A DNA stretch of 64,000 nucleotides from Epinephelus fuscoguttatus (Eukaryota > Chordata > Actinopteri > Perciformes > Serranidae). The position numbers were made by a program, and so were the translations under genes. The notes beneath the pieces are model-generated. The model did not search any database. It saw nothing but the letters and a program-made list of their open reading frames with translations, and was not told where the DNA came from. Positions 34,210 to 46,179 of this stretch are shown in pieces. Every line of letters begins with the position of its first letter. Position 1 is the first letter of the stretch. Location of the stretch: NCBI RefSeq assembly GCF_011397635.1, contig NC_064769.1:13161207-13225206 (forward strand), read 5' to 3'.

Positions 34210-36430
34210 GGCCAATTAACAATTTTTGTTATTTTTGCATAGACATAGAAGTTCTGGTCTGATGGTATATTCAGTTTAACTGGAAACTAGGGGTGTAAAT
34301 CACAAGTTTAATCACAATATGACATATCATTTTTTTTGGTTGCAATACAATATTTACTGTTATCACAGAGTTTGCCATACAATTTTGATTCGATTCAATT
34401 CGGGGGCCTTTGATTGATATGAGATTATATTTGTAAATATCCTCCTTATCTTTTTCTTGGCTGGTTACCATTATCTGCTTGGTGCTATAAGCTGCTAGCC
34501 CTGTTTGAATGTCTAGGAAGGAGGTCTACCATGGGAACTTCAAAGGTGTATCTTAAAGATGACAATATGTATTAATGTTTTCACTTTGCATCAATGATAT
34601 TGGATGGTTGATCACTGAATCAATATATCGATCCAGATCGATGTATCATTACACCCCTGCAGGAAACCAGATGGTTTCAGTTTGTTATGAACCAAATTGT
34701 TGCTCAAGGGCAATTGTGTCAGGTTGTCACCAAAAACATTGAACATTATCCTCTGAGGACTATGAACATACAAAATTTCATTAAAATCATGGAATCAGAT
34801 CTGTTATCAAGCAAAGGAAACTTCCTCAGACCCATCTACTGCTATTCTCTTCCTGTTCAACAGATGCTCTCTGACTTTTCCTCCCAGTCACCTCACTCTC
34901 ACATCAGCCACTCCTTCCTGCCTTGCAATAACCCCTCTCCCTCCTCTCCCAGTCACCTAACCTTCCCCAATCACCTGTTCAGCACTGCAGATATTTAATC
35001 ATCCCTTTTCCACTCACTCCTTGCTGGTCCATTGAACTTTCCATGCACTTTCTGCCCTATTCTGTCACCAGTTATGCCTGATCTTTTGGAATTTGGATTT
35101 CCTGTCGTCCCCCTTTGGATTTGTTTGTTGTTTGTTTGGATTATGTCACCCTTACAGGCCTCATGGTTCCTGGGTCCTATCCCCATTGTAGATGGGAAAA
35201 GAGAGGCACCTCAGTGGTAATTAAAAAAACATTCATGGGAGCATTAACTAGTGTGCAGACTTTATTGTTCCGTCTTCTCCATGTTCCCCCATCCAGCACC
35301 TGGTATGTATTGTCTGGATGTGCGTGCTTTTGTAAACCTTTACTATCCCTGTTGTCCCACTCGCACTGGGACATACAGAGATCTCTGACTTTTGTCCTTC
35401 CTTACATACATTTATTGTGGGTAGGGAACAGTCTATACTGAACATCATGAATATTAGACTGTAACCTGTTTTGAAAAATAAATAATAACTGAATCATTCA
35501 AAATAAAGATTTCACCTCTTTGGTCCAGGGACGTCCATGCTAAGTGTCCTCATTAAAGATCTCTCTAATGGGCTGCAGTTCCAATGCCAACTTATTAAGG
35601 TTATTGCCAAAAATCTAAAAAAAAAAAATGTATTTATACTGAAAAAAAAAAGCACTCCCCTTTTAATCTTTGGCAGTCGCATATAGGCTGCAGAGTACCG
35701 TTTGATGTGTGCCTTTTAAAAACATCAAATGAAATGGACTAGAGCAGATCAGGATGTTCATGGTTGCTGCTGCATCATCACTTTATCAGCACCACATACC
35801 TGGAGAACATGTGAGAACTCTTTGCTATATTTAAACTATTTCTTAAATTAATTAGATCAAGGATGTGTTCCAGATTCCTCTGTTTGTGTCTGTATCGAAT
35901 GAGCCCTATGGCCCCAGTGATTCATCTATTTCTGTGACATTCCTTTAAGACGCTTGGCATCAGTGACATCAGCAGCGCACAGACTCAGAGCTGGATTTCA
36001 TTCATGTAGCCAAAAGCAAACAGAGGCATAACACAGAAGGATGCACACACTATACTCTCATCAACATCATGTGTCTACCCATTTACTCTGATTACTTACC
36101 AATAATTAACAATTCAGAGTGTCAAATGAACATTTGGGGGAAATGGATATTTTCTCCTTTTTTTCAATCATTTGCTAAGTGTATTGTAATGTAACCTTCC
36201 CTGATACTTTATGAACAACATCCCCACCTGGTGGCGAGAGAAACCAAGAAGCCCTCTTGTCCTGAGGCAATTTTATCTACCAGCATCAAAATTATAACTT
36301 TCATGTAAAACAACTCCATACTGATTTAACTACAACTGCTTTACAAGGTTTATGTAAACCACTTACTCAAGACTTATTTGAGTTGGACCACAAGACCAGA
36401 CATTATGAGTGATGTAATGTTTTGTTAGTG
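34210..36430. other. Intergenic, no gene seen
   Basis: Open frames at 34687-34998 and 35115-35441 are C/T-rich and have no recognisable domain. The stretch 34850-35450 reads like the tail of an old retroelement but I cannot name it. Poly-A runs are at 35616-35626 and 35642-35651. Confidence 0.4.
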
Positions 36431-37354
36431 CCTTCTGGTGCATAGCAGCGGCCAGAAATCTCTCTGCTTTCACAGTCTATCTTCTCACCCATTTATTATG
36501 TTGCCAAGCAGCATTTCTCTTCTGACCTCCAGCCTTGTTTCTAGACAAGAGGACGGACAGAGAAAGTCATTATTCGGCCCAGAAACAAAGCAGGAAAAGT
36601 TCCCTCATCCATCAAAGGAGCTTAAGATCTTTGACAATGTCCTGGGCCCCGGCACAGATCAAAGAGAGAGACGCCAGCTGTAGTCAGGTCCGGCAAATGA
36701 CTGCCCACCTCGTTCATCCATCATGCTTGAAACTGAGATAGCAAAATAATAAAACCTTTTCAGGTAATGGCCACGGTTAGATCTTGCCATTAGGCACGTC
36801 CCCTATCCTACAACCTTGTATTACGCTGTGATTGATGACTTGATCTGAGTGTACATTAAAGAATCTGCTTAAAATTCCCTCTTTTTTGTAGCTGGTTAGA
36901 CAAGGAGGCTGATTAATGAGTGCCAGTGAAACTAGCGGTGTTCTTTTGGTGGTGTCCTCTGTGGGCACTGTGGGAAAAAGACATGATTGGTTATATGCAT
37001 GGAGCTTTTGGATTAGTATGCTAAGTAATAATTACAGTTTCTGGTCTCACCTCAAGAGGATGGTAACTTACTCATGTGGACAACACAAGGCCAGAGAAAG
37101 GGAGAGGAAGAGATCTGAAATGATGATGCTACACGTATAATTCAGTTACTTAGGATTTAGTTAGTTATAATAATATAATAATGCCTTCGGTTTCAATAGA
37201 GTATTCACACAGGGCGGCGCTCGGGCGCTAATTAAGGTATAGGCTACCATGGTACCCATCTTATTTTAGCGTTACCATGCCAACATGTGCTAATTAGCAC
37301 TAAGTGGAGCAGAGACTAATGGGGATGTCATTAGTTGTGCAGGTATTTGGTCAT

Positions 37355-37530
37355 AAACATAGACTGTAGAAAATTATGGACGTAGCTACCGTGACGTCAA
37401 CCATTGGTTTGTGGACTTGCCATGTTGGTTTTTTGGAGCCAGTAGTGACCATATTTGGACAAGAGGGTGAGCTGTAAAAAGAGTGAGGGGTGGATGTGAC
37501 TCAGACTGTAGCAGCACCTCAAAGACAGCC
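37355..37530 (-). repeat. Dispersed repeat E, copy 2 (reverse)
   Basis: gtgacgtcaaccattggttt and agtagtgaccatatttggac are the reverse complement of repeat E at 20700-20890 and 58290-58490. Confidence 0.65.
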
Positions 37531-37839
37531 AGTCATTCAAGCAGCCCCGCTCTTAAGTGTGCATAACTTTAATAAGCTCTATTTAAATGTAAGTTATATG
37601 TGAGTTATATAAAAATTCTTTCCCCCGTCCTTTTTTTGTACCAGGCTGTAATCATGTTTATTTCCTCTGTAAAGTTGGGCATTTTAACATGGGGGTCTAT
37701 GGGGATTGACTCGCTCTTGGAGCCAGCCTCAAGTGGCCATTTAAAGAACTGCAGTTTTTTGGCAATTCCGCTTTGGCTTCATTTTTCTACACAAGAGGTT
37801 GCTCCTCGGTCATTAACCAAAAATACTGGACAAAGTAAA

Positions 37840-38085
37840 ACTTTGACCAGATGATGGCCATAGATGAAAAGTAAGAGGAAGTCATTACAATTCATCCTAA
37901 GAGGGACATAAATATCTATATCAGATTTCATCACAATCCATCCAGTCATTGTCAGGACACTTCCCTCAAAGCTACATAGGTTGTCCTCATGGTGGTGCGA
38001 TAGAAAAAGTATTTGGTTCATCCTCTTGGGACCATGAACATCTATACAAATTTTACGAGACTGCATTTTTCAGGTAATCCAGTGG
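37840..38085 (-). repeat. Dispersed fish repeat H, reverse copy
   Basis: gtcattacaattcatcctaa and cagatttcatcacaatccat are the reverse complement of the repeat H words at 15940-16275. Confidence 0.55.
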
Positions 38086-38534
38086 GATATATTTAGCCTG
38101 GGAACAAAAAAACATTACTCACACATAAAGAAACACACAAACCTGTTTATCACAAAAATATTCCAAATCAAATTTTAATTTTATGTATTTATTTATTTAT
38201 TTTTACGAGGCAGCAACAATATACGCTTTATGCTTTATCATCATATCAGTACATACTGTGGCCTACATGGATTTATTTCCAGGTCTTAAACTGTAAAATA
38301 GAAAATTAAAACTAATAGGGTTATTACAATTAGTATTTTTTTAAATTCTGTGTAGGAAATGCAACAACAGTCTATTGTGGCCCATTACCATTTTCATTTC
38401 AGTTTCATCTCACAAGGCGTGTGGAGACAGCTGCTGTGCCTGTGCCTGAAAGACTCTAAAACAATCAAGAACTGCTTTTTAGCTCTCCCAACATGCCTTG
38501 ACCCTCACACAGCTCCACTATAATCACCAGCAGG

Positions 38535-38945
38535 ACAGTTGAAATGGTGGAGAGCTTCAAACATTGTCAAAATATAATTGATGATAAACTGAACACCACC
38601 TATAAACTCTGCCAGCAAAAGCTCTTTGTCGTCTGTAAACTCAAGGTCCCTTCTGTAGCCGATAGACTGCTCCGCCTGTTCAGGAGCCTCATAGAGTCTG
38701 TCCTCCTTTCATTATCCTCCATCTGCTGCTTCACCACGCTCACAGTCTCCAACAGCCACAAACATGCAATGATTCTAACATCACTCGTCTTTCAGCTCTT
38801 CACAGACGTCAAAGTCGCTGCAAGTCGTGCAAAGCAAAGCTCTCAGTGCAGTGCATGACCCGGAACCCCCCTTCAACCAGTGCGTCACTCTGCTTCACCC
38901 CAGCTGCAGGTGCAGATCCTGGGGCCTGTTCCTGACTTATCAGGG
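38535..38945 (+). mobile_element. Decayed C-terminal end of a LINE ORF2
   Basis: Frame 38544-38858 reads NIIDDKLNTTYKLCQQKLFV then VADRLLRLFRSLIESVLLSL. It switches frame near 38830 into KALSAVHDPEPPFNQCVTLL. These match the C-terminal pattern of fish non-LTR retrotransposon ORF2 (DDKL...QQRLFFLRKL...FYRSVIESVL... and DPSHPLHxxFELLPS). It is frameshifted, lacks the reverse-transcriptase core, and is presumably a 5'-truncated old insertion. Confidence 0.65.
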
Positions 38946-39242
38946 TAAGTTTGCACAACAGATCTTAGTTATAATATTAGTTCATGTTACAGGGGTCCAG
39001 AGAGCAGAGTAATCCTTCATTTTGGAACAAAAATATGGGTCTGCACTCAATTAATCAGTCATGTTGTTTATACGAATTCTTCAAGATATGTTTTACTTTT
39101 GTTTTGGCTCTAGGGATTGTAATGTCACTCTGTCGCTTGATGTTTTTTTGTTTGTTTCAGGTTTTTTTGGAGAAAAAAGAGGGGAAAACTTGTCCAGACT
39201 AAAGTAGACAATATATATGTATATATGATATCCAGTATATCT

Positions 39243-39420
39243 GTGGTGGAAAGAAACAGCTACTCCACTTAAGTACAGGTTGCTTATGCTACTACACCTG
39301 TAGTCTATTACAGTACGTTTCAGAGAGAAATGTAGCCTACGTTTTATTCAGCTACATTTATTTAAATATTAAATATATTTATCTATAGTTACTTGGCAGA
39401 TTAAGGTTTTACACACAAGA
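39243..39420. repeat. Dispersed repeat G, second copy
   Basis: gtggtggaaagaaacagcta followed by ttaagtacagg, matching the repeat at 885-1150. Confidence 0.5.
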
Positions 39421-39579
39421 CTTTCAAAAAGACATTTACTTAAACTTTCAGTAATTAATTACAGCCACTTGGGGGCAGCAGAAACAAGTTTAGAGCACAA
39501 CATCGACATATTATCAGCTTTTACAGTAATATGACAATGGCGTTGTGTTTCTGGTCCCCTGGCTAACTTGGCTAGTTTG

Positions 39580-39860
39580 GTCTCTACCAACTCCTGAGGC
39601 AAACATCTCTCTCTTTAGCAGCTAAATGCTCCACTATGTTCACCAGCTGTTTGAATATGTCTGTCTGCTGTTTGGAGCTGCATGTAGTGTGCTATCATGC
39701 TAAACTAAGATGGTCAACATTATACCTGATAAATATCAACGTGGTAGCACTGTTGATCAGACAATGTTGCATGCTGACATTAGCATCTAGCACAAAGCAC
39801 TGATGTGCCAAGCTTTACGGAGCAGCTAGCATGGCCATAGACTGTTGTTTCAACTACTGA
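39580..39860 (+). repeat. Composite of dispersed repeats F and H
   Basis: 39580-39700 matches repeat F (tgtctgtctgctgtttggag). 39690-39850 matches repeat H (catgctaaactaagatggtc and agctagcatggccatagact). Confidence 0.5.
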
Positions 39861-39899
39861 GTGAACTTCAAATCTCTGAGACATTTACAGTGAGTTACA

Positions 39900-41213
39900 G
39901 AGAGATCATATTCAGCCAAAATTGTCAATAAATTTGCGTGTGCACATGCAGGAGTGGTGAACTATGGCAGCATATTGTTGCCACCATGACACCATGTATT
40001 GCTCAGTTTCTTACTATGAGGAGAAACTCTTCTTATTGGCTTGTTCGACGTGAGCTAGGCCTGCGCAGAATCGATCACAACCAGTTGCAGCACAATGCAT
40101 GCAGGTTAGATATCTGTCCAAGTTGATCCCAACTTGCTCTGACATCATACACACATCGGTAACAACCGACAAGACTGAAGCGGACGTAATTTTTAGGGCC
40201 AGGCACCGTGGTTGCTCTCCATCAACAGCAAGACCCAGGGCATGATGGGAAACGCCTGGCTGTAGCCTTATCAAAGAGATGATTGGCTCTTAGTTTCAAC
40301 CACAAAGACCACATTTTTCTACTGCTTTTCTAGGCTAGCCTCATGTTGTGCAAGGAAGGTTTAATCTGTTAACAAACATATCTTGTGTAGTTGATAAAAA
40401 TGATAGTAATAGGCTACGTGGTCTGCAAATTTTACAGGAAGCCTACAGATTGATCTAACAGGTTGTAAACATTTCTGTGACTCCTTGTGCATTCTTTGAA
40501 GGCTGCTGGATATAGAGCATCTTTGCTGAAAACTGTCTGACATGACTGCAGCTTTCTGTCACCGCCCCCTCGTCTACTCTCCAGGTGAGGCACAGTTCAT
40601 CTCAAACGAGCCTCTTTTTACAAGATCTTTCACAGTATACCAAGATATTTTTCACCGTATTATGACATTTTTTCTCATTATTACTAGATACCACATTATT
40701 CCATTTTACATGAAACTTTACTGTGATACCAACACTTTATCTTGTTACTCCACAAAATCATCATTTCTCATTAAAACAAACCTTCCTCGTTTTAACATGA
40801 TACGCTGGTATGTTGTTATAACAAGAAACTTGGGTGCCTTCAAACCCTGTGCAGATGTATTTTAATCACTCTGCTCCTGGATAGTTACCACCACTATGTG
40901 TAAGGATTATGCGTATAAAATATATGCAGAGTCGTGCCTGTACTGTATGGGATATTTTTAGTAGCTAAAATGCTTGAATATATTCCTATGTCTGCTCCAT
41001 GTATTTGATAGGTATATCCCATTAGCATTGCAGTGGATGGCGTGTCCATTCATCTCCTATTACTGTAAATTCCGTGGAAGTAATTGTGCTCTTTCCATGA
41101 AATTGTATCTGAATCTATTCAAATGAGGATTCCCAGAAATGAGGTCTGAAAGTGTAAAAGTAGAACATCTGAGAGATGTAAAAACAAGATTCAGTGGGAT
41201 GTTAATGTAGGAC

Positions 41214-41215
<2 letters not shown>
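39900..41215. other. Intergenic, nothing recognised
   Basis: Several 60-107 codon frames (for example 40542-40865) are unsupported by homology or splice context. Confidence 0.5.

Positions 41216-41216
<1 letters not shown>

Positions 41217-41249
<33 letters not shown>
41217..41249 (+). repeat. (GA)n microsatellite
   Basis: About 16 uninterrupted GA units. Confidence 0.97.
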
Positions 41250-41253
<4 letters not shown>

Positions 41254-41754
41254 AGGGACAAGATAAGTGATCAGAGCTGATAAAATGGGATGAGATGTCT
41301 CAGCCCTTAAGGCATTTAGGTGTAGACTTTATCTCTCTATCTCCGCTGTAAAGAGTGGTTTCTACTAACCAGCCTCAGGTGACAACAGCCAGTGCAGCAA
41401 TGATGGGGTCAATGTATAACAATAAGAAGAAGGAAAAAAAAAATCAATTTGTTATAGTCATCAAGCCTGGACAAAAACAACACGCTGAGAACTTCAGACC
41501 GAAAACAACCCGAGCAAAAATACGTGATTAATTTAATACAGATTGGTGTTTTGCCTTTTAATTTGCATGCACGACTGCAAACACTTACGCATGTTAATTT
41601 CGAGAGGCCTGAAAACACTGGAGCGGTTTAACCTTCGATGACTGTGGATCTGCCTCTGCTTTAGAGGGCCATTGTCCATGTGTCTCTATTATCCTGCTGG
41701 TCACGGTTCCCCGACTCTGCCCCCACTCATATGGGAGATATCTGTAGAATAATT

Positions 41755-42760
41755 CTACCTGTCTGTTCCGATCTCCTTCTCCCTCCTTCTCTCCCCCTTC
41801 TCCCTCCCTCTCTCTGTGAGTGACCTTTCTGCATTCCTCTCCAGCTGACCTTGGTGTCCTGTCAGCTTTTCCCTTTTCCCCACCTCACACTACTAGCTGC
41901 TCCCTACCACCACCCCCCTTAACCACCCCGTGCCCCTCATTTCCACCCCCTACTGACTGCTTCTTCCCTCCCTGTCCCTTGGTTCCGCCCCCTGGATCAC
42001 TTGGCTCCCCTCTCTCCTCCCCTCTCCTCCCCTCGCTGTCTCCCTCTTTGCTCTCTGCAGCTGTACATACTCTGCTTTTTAATTAGACCGACTCACTAGC
42101 TCCACCTCCGACTGCCTCCTACTCTCCATCCCACCCCCCCTCCCTCCCTCCATCCCTTCGCATACAAGGATACAGGGGCTTGCATGGCGACACAGAGAGG
42201 AGGTCATGATGGAGAGACGCAGAGAAAAAGGGGGAGAGAGGAAAAAGGAACAAGACAGGGGGAACTGAGAGGAGCATCTGAGAGGATAACTGCCTGTTTG
42301 CTCACTCTTGTCTTCTTGCTCCCCCTCCTGTCCATTCACTTCCACTCACAGCACAAACGCTCAGACAGCTAGGTAGGCACAGCGGAGCTCAGAGCTCTGA
42401 GGGATGGATAAAAAGGTTCCCACGTGAAAGGCATGAATCCACAGAAGCAGAGGAGGGCGAGCTAGAAGAAGACCCAACCAGAGAGGAAAGGAGAAAGAGG
42501 TGAGGAGGAGAGGAAAGGGGAGACAAGAGAGGAGTGGATGGACTCTACACAGAGGAGAGGAAACGGTGTGAAGCTCACCGAGCAGCAGTGACAGAGAGGT
42601 GGGAATAAGAGCAAAACATGAACGCCAGAGGGATGGAAGAATGGGCTGAAGAGACGTGAAGGAATAGCAGAGAAGAGGAGCGAAGCCTTTGTGGGAGAAA
42701 CACAGAAGGGAAACAGGAAGAGAGAGATGTGGTATGTGTGACTCAGTTCTGTGTCCTGAT
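41755..42760. other. Paired pyrimidine-rich then purine-rich tracts
   Basis: 41755-42160 is overwhelmingly C/T on the plus strand. 42185-42760 is overwhelmingly A/G on the same strand. Between them lie an E-box CAGCTG (42057-42062) and TTAATTAG. It could be regulatory DNA upstream of the insyn2 gene or a non-B DNA region. No coding evidence; long antisense frames here are composition artefacts. Confidence 0.4.
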
Positions 42761-42959
42761 GGAAGATAGTACAGCAATCTCCCCCATCAGCCTTCCCTCA
42801 GCATCACCATAGAGATAACGAAGTGAAAAGATCAAAGCTGAGGACAGATTTAAAAACATCATACAAGTATCTGTTTTTATTTTGTGCAGTATCTTTTTAC
42901 TTTCGCCTGTTTTTTTTACATTCTGCTAAATTGTACAATGAAGAGAGTGGCAGTGCACG

Positions 42960-43110
42960 TCCTTGCATGCGTGCACACACGTGCATGCGTGCATTATGTT
43001 TATGTGTTTGGCAGGTGTGTGTGTGTGTGTACGCGCACATATTTATTCTGCCAATGGGGGTGTGTTCATGTGCTCACAGCGTGCCCGTGTCTGTGTGTGT
43101 GTGTGAAATC
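42960..43110 (+). repeat. Alternating purine-pyrimidine (GT/GCATGC) tract
   Basis: tgcatgcgtgcacacacgtg then catgcgtgcatt, then (GT)n and gcgcacat. This strict alternation favours Z-DNA. Confidence 0.7.
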
Positions 43111-43305
43111 TAGTGAAATGGGATCGTACGTGCGTGTTTGGATACTGGGATGTGCTTTACTGCAGGTGTGGGAGTTATTTTTCCGAGATTGTGCAGCTTT
43201 ATGAGAAGCTTTAAAGAGTGAGGAGCTTAGATTGGTCTGTCAGTGATGTAGCTTTGCAGATTCCAGCAGCGTGCTTTCATTGCATATTTGTCATGAGCAG
43301 GACTC

Positions 43306-43310
43306 TGTGT

Positions 43311-43342
<32 letters not shown>

Positions 43343-43426
43343 TTGGTGGTGGTGGTGGTGGGGTACGCAGAAAGTTTGAGGAGGAGGAGGAGGAGGCACT
43401 GAGTGAGGGAATTCCATTTGTATGGA

Positions 43427-43469
<43 letters not shown>
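43306..43469 (+). repeat. Microsatellite cluster (GT)n-(GGT)n-(GGA)n-(GT)n
   Basis: (GT)n 43306-43342, (GGT)n 43345-43362, (GGA)n 43378-43396 and (GT)n 43429-43469. Confidence 0.95.
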
Positions 43470-43470
<1 letters not shown>

Positions 43471-43479
43471 TAAGCAAGG

Positions 43480-45400
43480 TCCACTGCATGCTGTCCTTGC
43501 TACATTTCATTTCCAAGTAATGTGTGAAATTGTTAATGCATTCCAATAACACTAATGTGCTTCAACATTACGCATTCACATTTGCACATCTTTCATGTTT
43601 CTCAATTAACTTATCTCACAGCGATCCTGTCACTGACACGCATGATACAAATGTAATTGCACATGCACTCTCTCATGCATGCACCGTCAAACACACACGC
43701 ATGCACCCACCACGCACAGGTGCACATTTGCACGCACGCACATTTGCTGTGTGAGGAAGTGCTGTGCTGTTAATCCTGTCTTGTCGTCGCACAACTCTCT
43801 GCTCCTGTTCTCTCACTCCCTCTGCTCTACACTAAACTATATTTCCCTTTTATCTTATCTCATCAGCGTGTCTTTTAAAGGGTCAGCTATCTCTATCTCC
43901 CAGCTTCCTCTTTCCTATTTAATCCTTTTCTCACATTGCTTATAAATCTGTCTTCTGTCTCTGCCACTTAATTTCCTCTCTTTACCCAACAGAAGTTAAT
44001 GTACTCCCCTCTTCAACTTTTATTGCCTTTCACTTTCTCCTCGCTCTGTCAATCTCTCTGTCTGCTGGCCAGGTGTTTTCGTTGGACTGACAGCAGCTTG
44101 GCTTTATAGGTAACACACTATGATGTACTCTCGGGACATTAGTTTGGACAGGGACATTGTAGCACGACAGCCCAGCGGAGAGTAACCCCCGGGGAAGTGG
44201 ACCGCGCTGTACGTAGCTACATGTAGCGTGCTGCTGTGTGCTGGACATGTCAGTCATGCCACCTGTTCTGTTTAGCTGCTGATTTTTCATGCAGAGACCT
44301 TTGGAAGATTTAACCTCTCTGAATCCCCTGGCAGAGAGAGAGACACAAAAGCCAGCGCATAAAAGAACCTACCAGCCAGAGAAACAAGACAATTACGCTG
44401 CAGAACGCGTACGAGAAAGAAAACAATGTTTACTCTGGCTTTCTTTCACAGATAACCAAACATCTTCAAATTTGCTCACAGTTGGCCAAGTATGCTTATC
44501 ACAATCCATTGGCCTACATATAGGGATTTCATATTAGGCAGAGGATTTTGGTCAAAAGAGGACAGATGGAACAAATCATTTCTGGCACCCGCACTCTTAA
44601 AGTTAGAAGTAATCCGGCCATCCTTCAAGGAAACTGGAACAAGTAGGGTAGCTGGCCGCGATGTCTTCTTAAGTGATGAGCTGGCCAGTGACTTTGTGAG
44701 CTGACATTTGTGTATGTTTGTGCAATTATGATATTTAACCTTGAAATATTTGCATCCTGTGCTGCTAGATGAATAATTTCAATATCAAAGTATTGAAAAT
44801 GACACAAACCTTCAAATGTCTGTCCTTCTGAGGAACAGTCCTGAGATACTGAGCGGCAAAGTTTGCACACAGCGAAGTTTTTGTGTTATTTCTGAAAATG
44901 TTTTTAGACTTTTAGACTGACTGAATATCACAGACTTGTTTGTACAACTGTCTATCAAAACAAACCAGCATGGAGTGCACCAACCTTCCCAAGTAATTTG
45001 TGCAGATTTCATTGTGACATATGAACCTCTTTAGCCAGCTTCCTCTTCATTGCCGCCCACTTCTCCGCATTTTCAGTGAGTCAAGCAGACATGAAAAATA
45101 AATGTGAGTGTGAGGTGAAAAGGAAATAACAAGACTATCAGGCTCAAACCTCTTAGTTAAAAACACTGTTTAAAGTGACCGGTGCACTCTTAAACCTGCA
45201 ATAACTGTTTTTTTTTTTTGTTTTTTTTTTGTCCACTTGGCGTCAGTGGAAAAGAGCTGTAAGCACAACACTGACATATAAGTTTATAAGGCAAATGTAC
45301 AAGCAAATACTGGCTTATTTACACATCCAACTGTTACAAAACAACATTAATCATCATTTAGACTTATGTTGCTGTTAACATGATGAATACAAGTCCAGAA
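43480..45400. other. Intergenic, no gene seen
   Basis: CA/GC-alternating words at 43640-43745, poly-T runs at 45209-45230. Frames present show no recognisable family. Confidence 0.45.
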
Positions 45401-45410
45401 TTCACTCACT

Positions 45411-46179
45411 TTAAAGGGACAGTTCACCCTAAAATCAAAAAATACATATTTTCCTCTTACCTGTAGTGCTATTTATCAGTCTAGATTTTTGTGGTTGCAG
45501 AGTGTTGGAGATATCAGCTGTAGAGACGTCTGCCTTCTCTCGAATATAACGGAACTAGATGGCACTCAGCTTGTGGTGCTCAAAGCGCCAAAAAAATAAA
45601 TTTAAAAAAGCTCATCAGCAATGTCTCTTTCCAGAAATCATGACCCGGTTATTCAAGATAATCCACAGACCTTGTTGTGAGCAGTTTCATGTAAGAACTA
45701 AGTTCTTTCTATTGAACTACACCCTCCAATCATATTACCGCTCAGAAGGAGGCATGCATCTACTCATGGACAAGAGGCTCGTGCTTGTAATGGTGCGAGA
45801 TGTAAACACTAATGGCATCCTCGTCGGCTGAGTTGTAACAGTTGCTAGCTTAATGGTGCTAGGTGAGTTAGCACGAGGTGCATGCTTCCTTCTGTGTGGT
45901 GATAGTATATGAAACAGCTCACAACAAATGTGAAATAATTTGAGTAACCAGGTCATGATTTCTGGAAAGAGACATTGCTGTTGAGTTTTTCCAATATATT
46001 TTTTTGTGCTTTGAGCACCGCAAGCTGAGTGCCATCTAGCTCCATTATATTTCAGAGAAGGCGGGCATTTATACAGCTGATATCTCCAACACTCTGCAAC
46101 TCACACCAAAAAAATCTGGACTAATGAGTAAGAGGAAAAATCAGCTCTGTTTTGATTTTGGGGTGGACTGATCCTTTAA
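45411..46179. mobile_element. Fold-back MITE, family B copy 2
   Basis: TTAA at 45411-45414 and 46176-46179. Left end aagggacagttcaccctaaa and right end ttggggtggactgatcct are inverted. The arms are the same as in 33488-34203 (ctcagcttgtggtgctcaaa / tttgagcaccgcaagctgag). Confidence 0.88.

Noticed and set aside
34850..35450. C/T-rich stretch resembling a retroelement tail
   Set aside because: No terminal repeats, coding motif or second copy in the window to support a named element.
42361..42777. 138-codon minus-strand frame rich in Leu, Ser, Pro
   Set aside because: Direct consequence of the purine-rich plus strand; no family resemblance.
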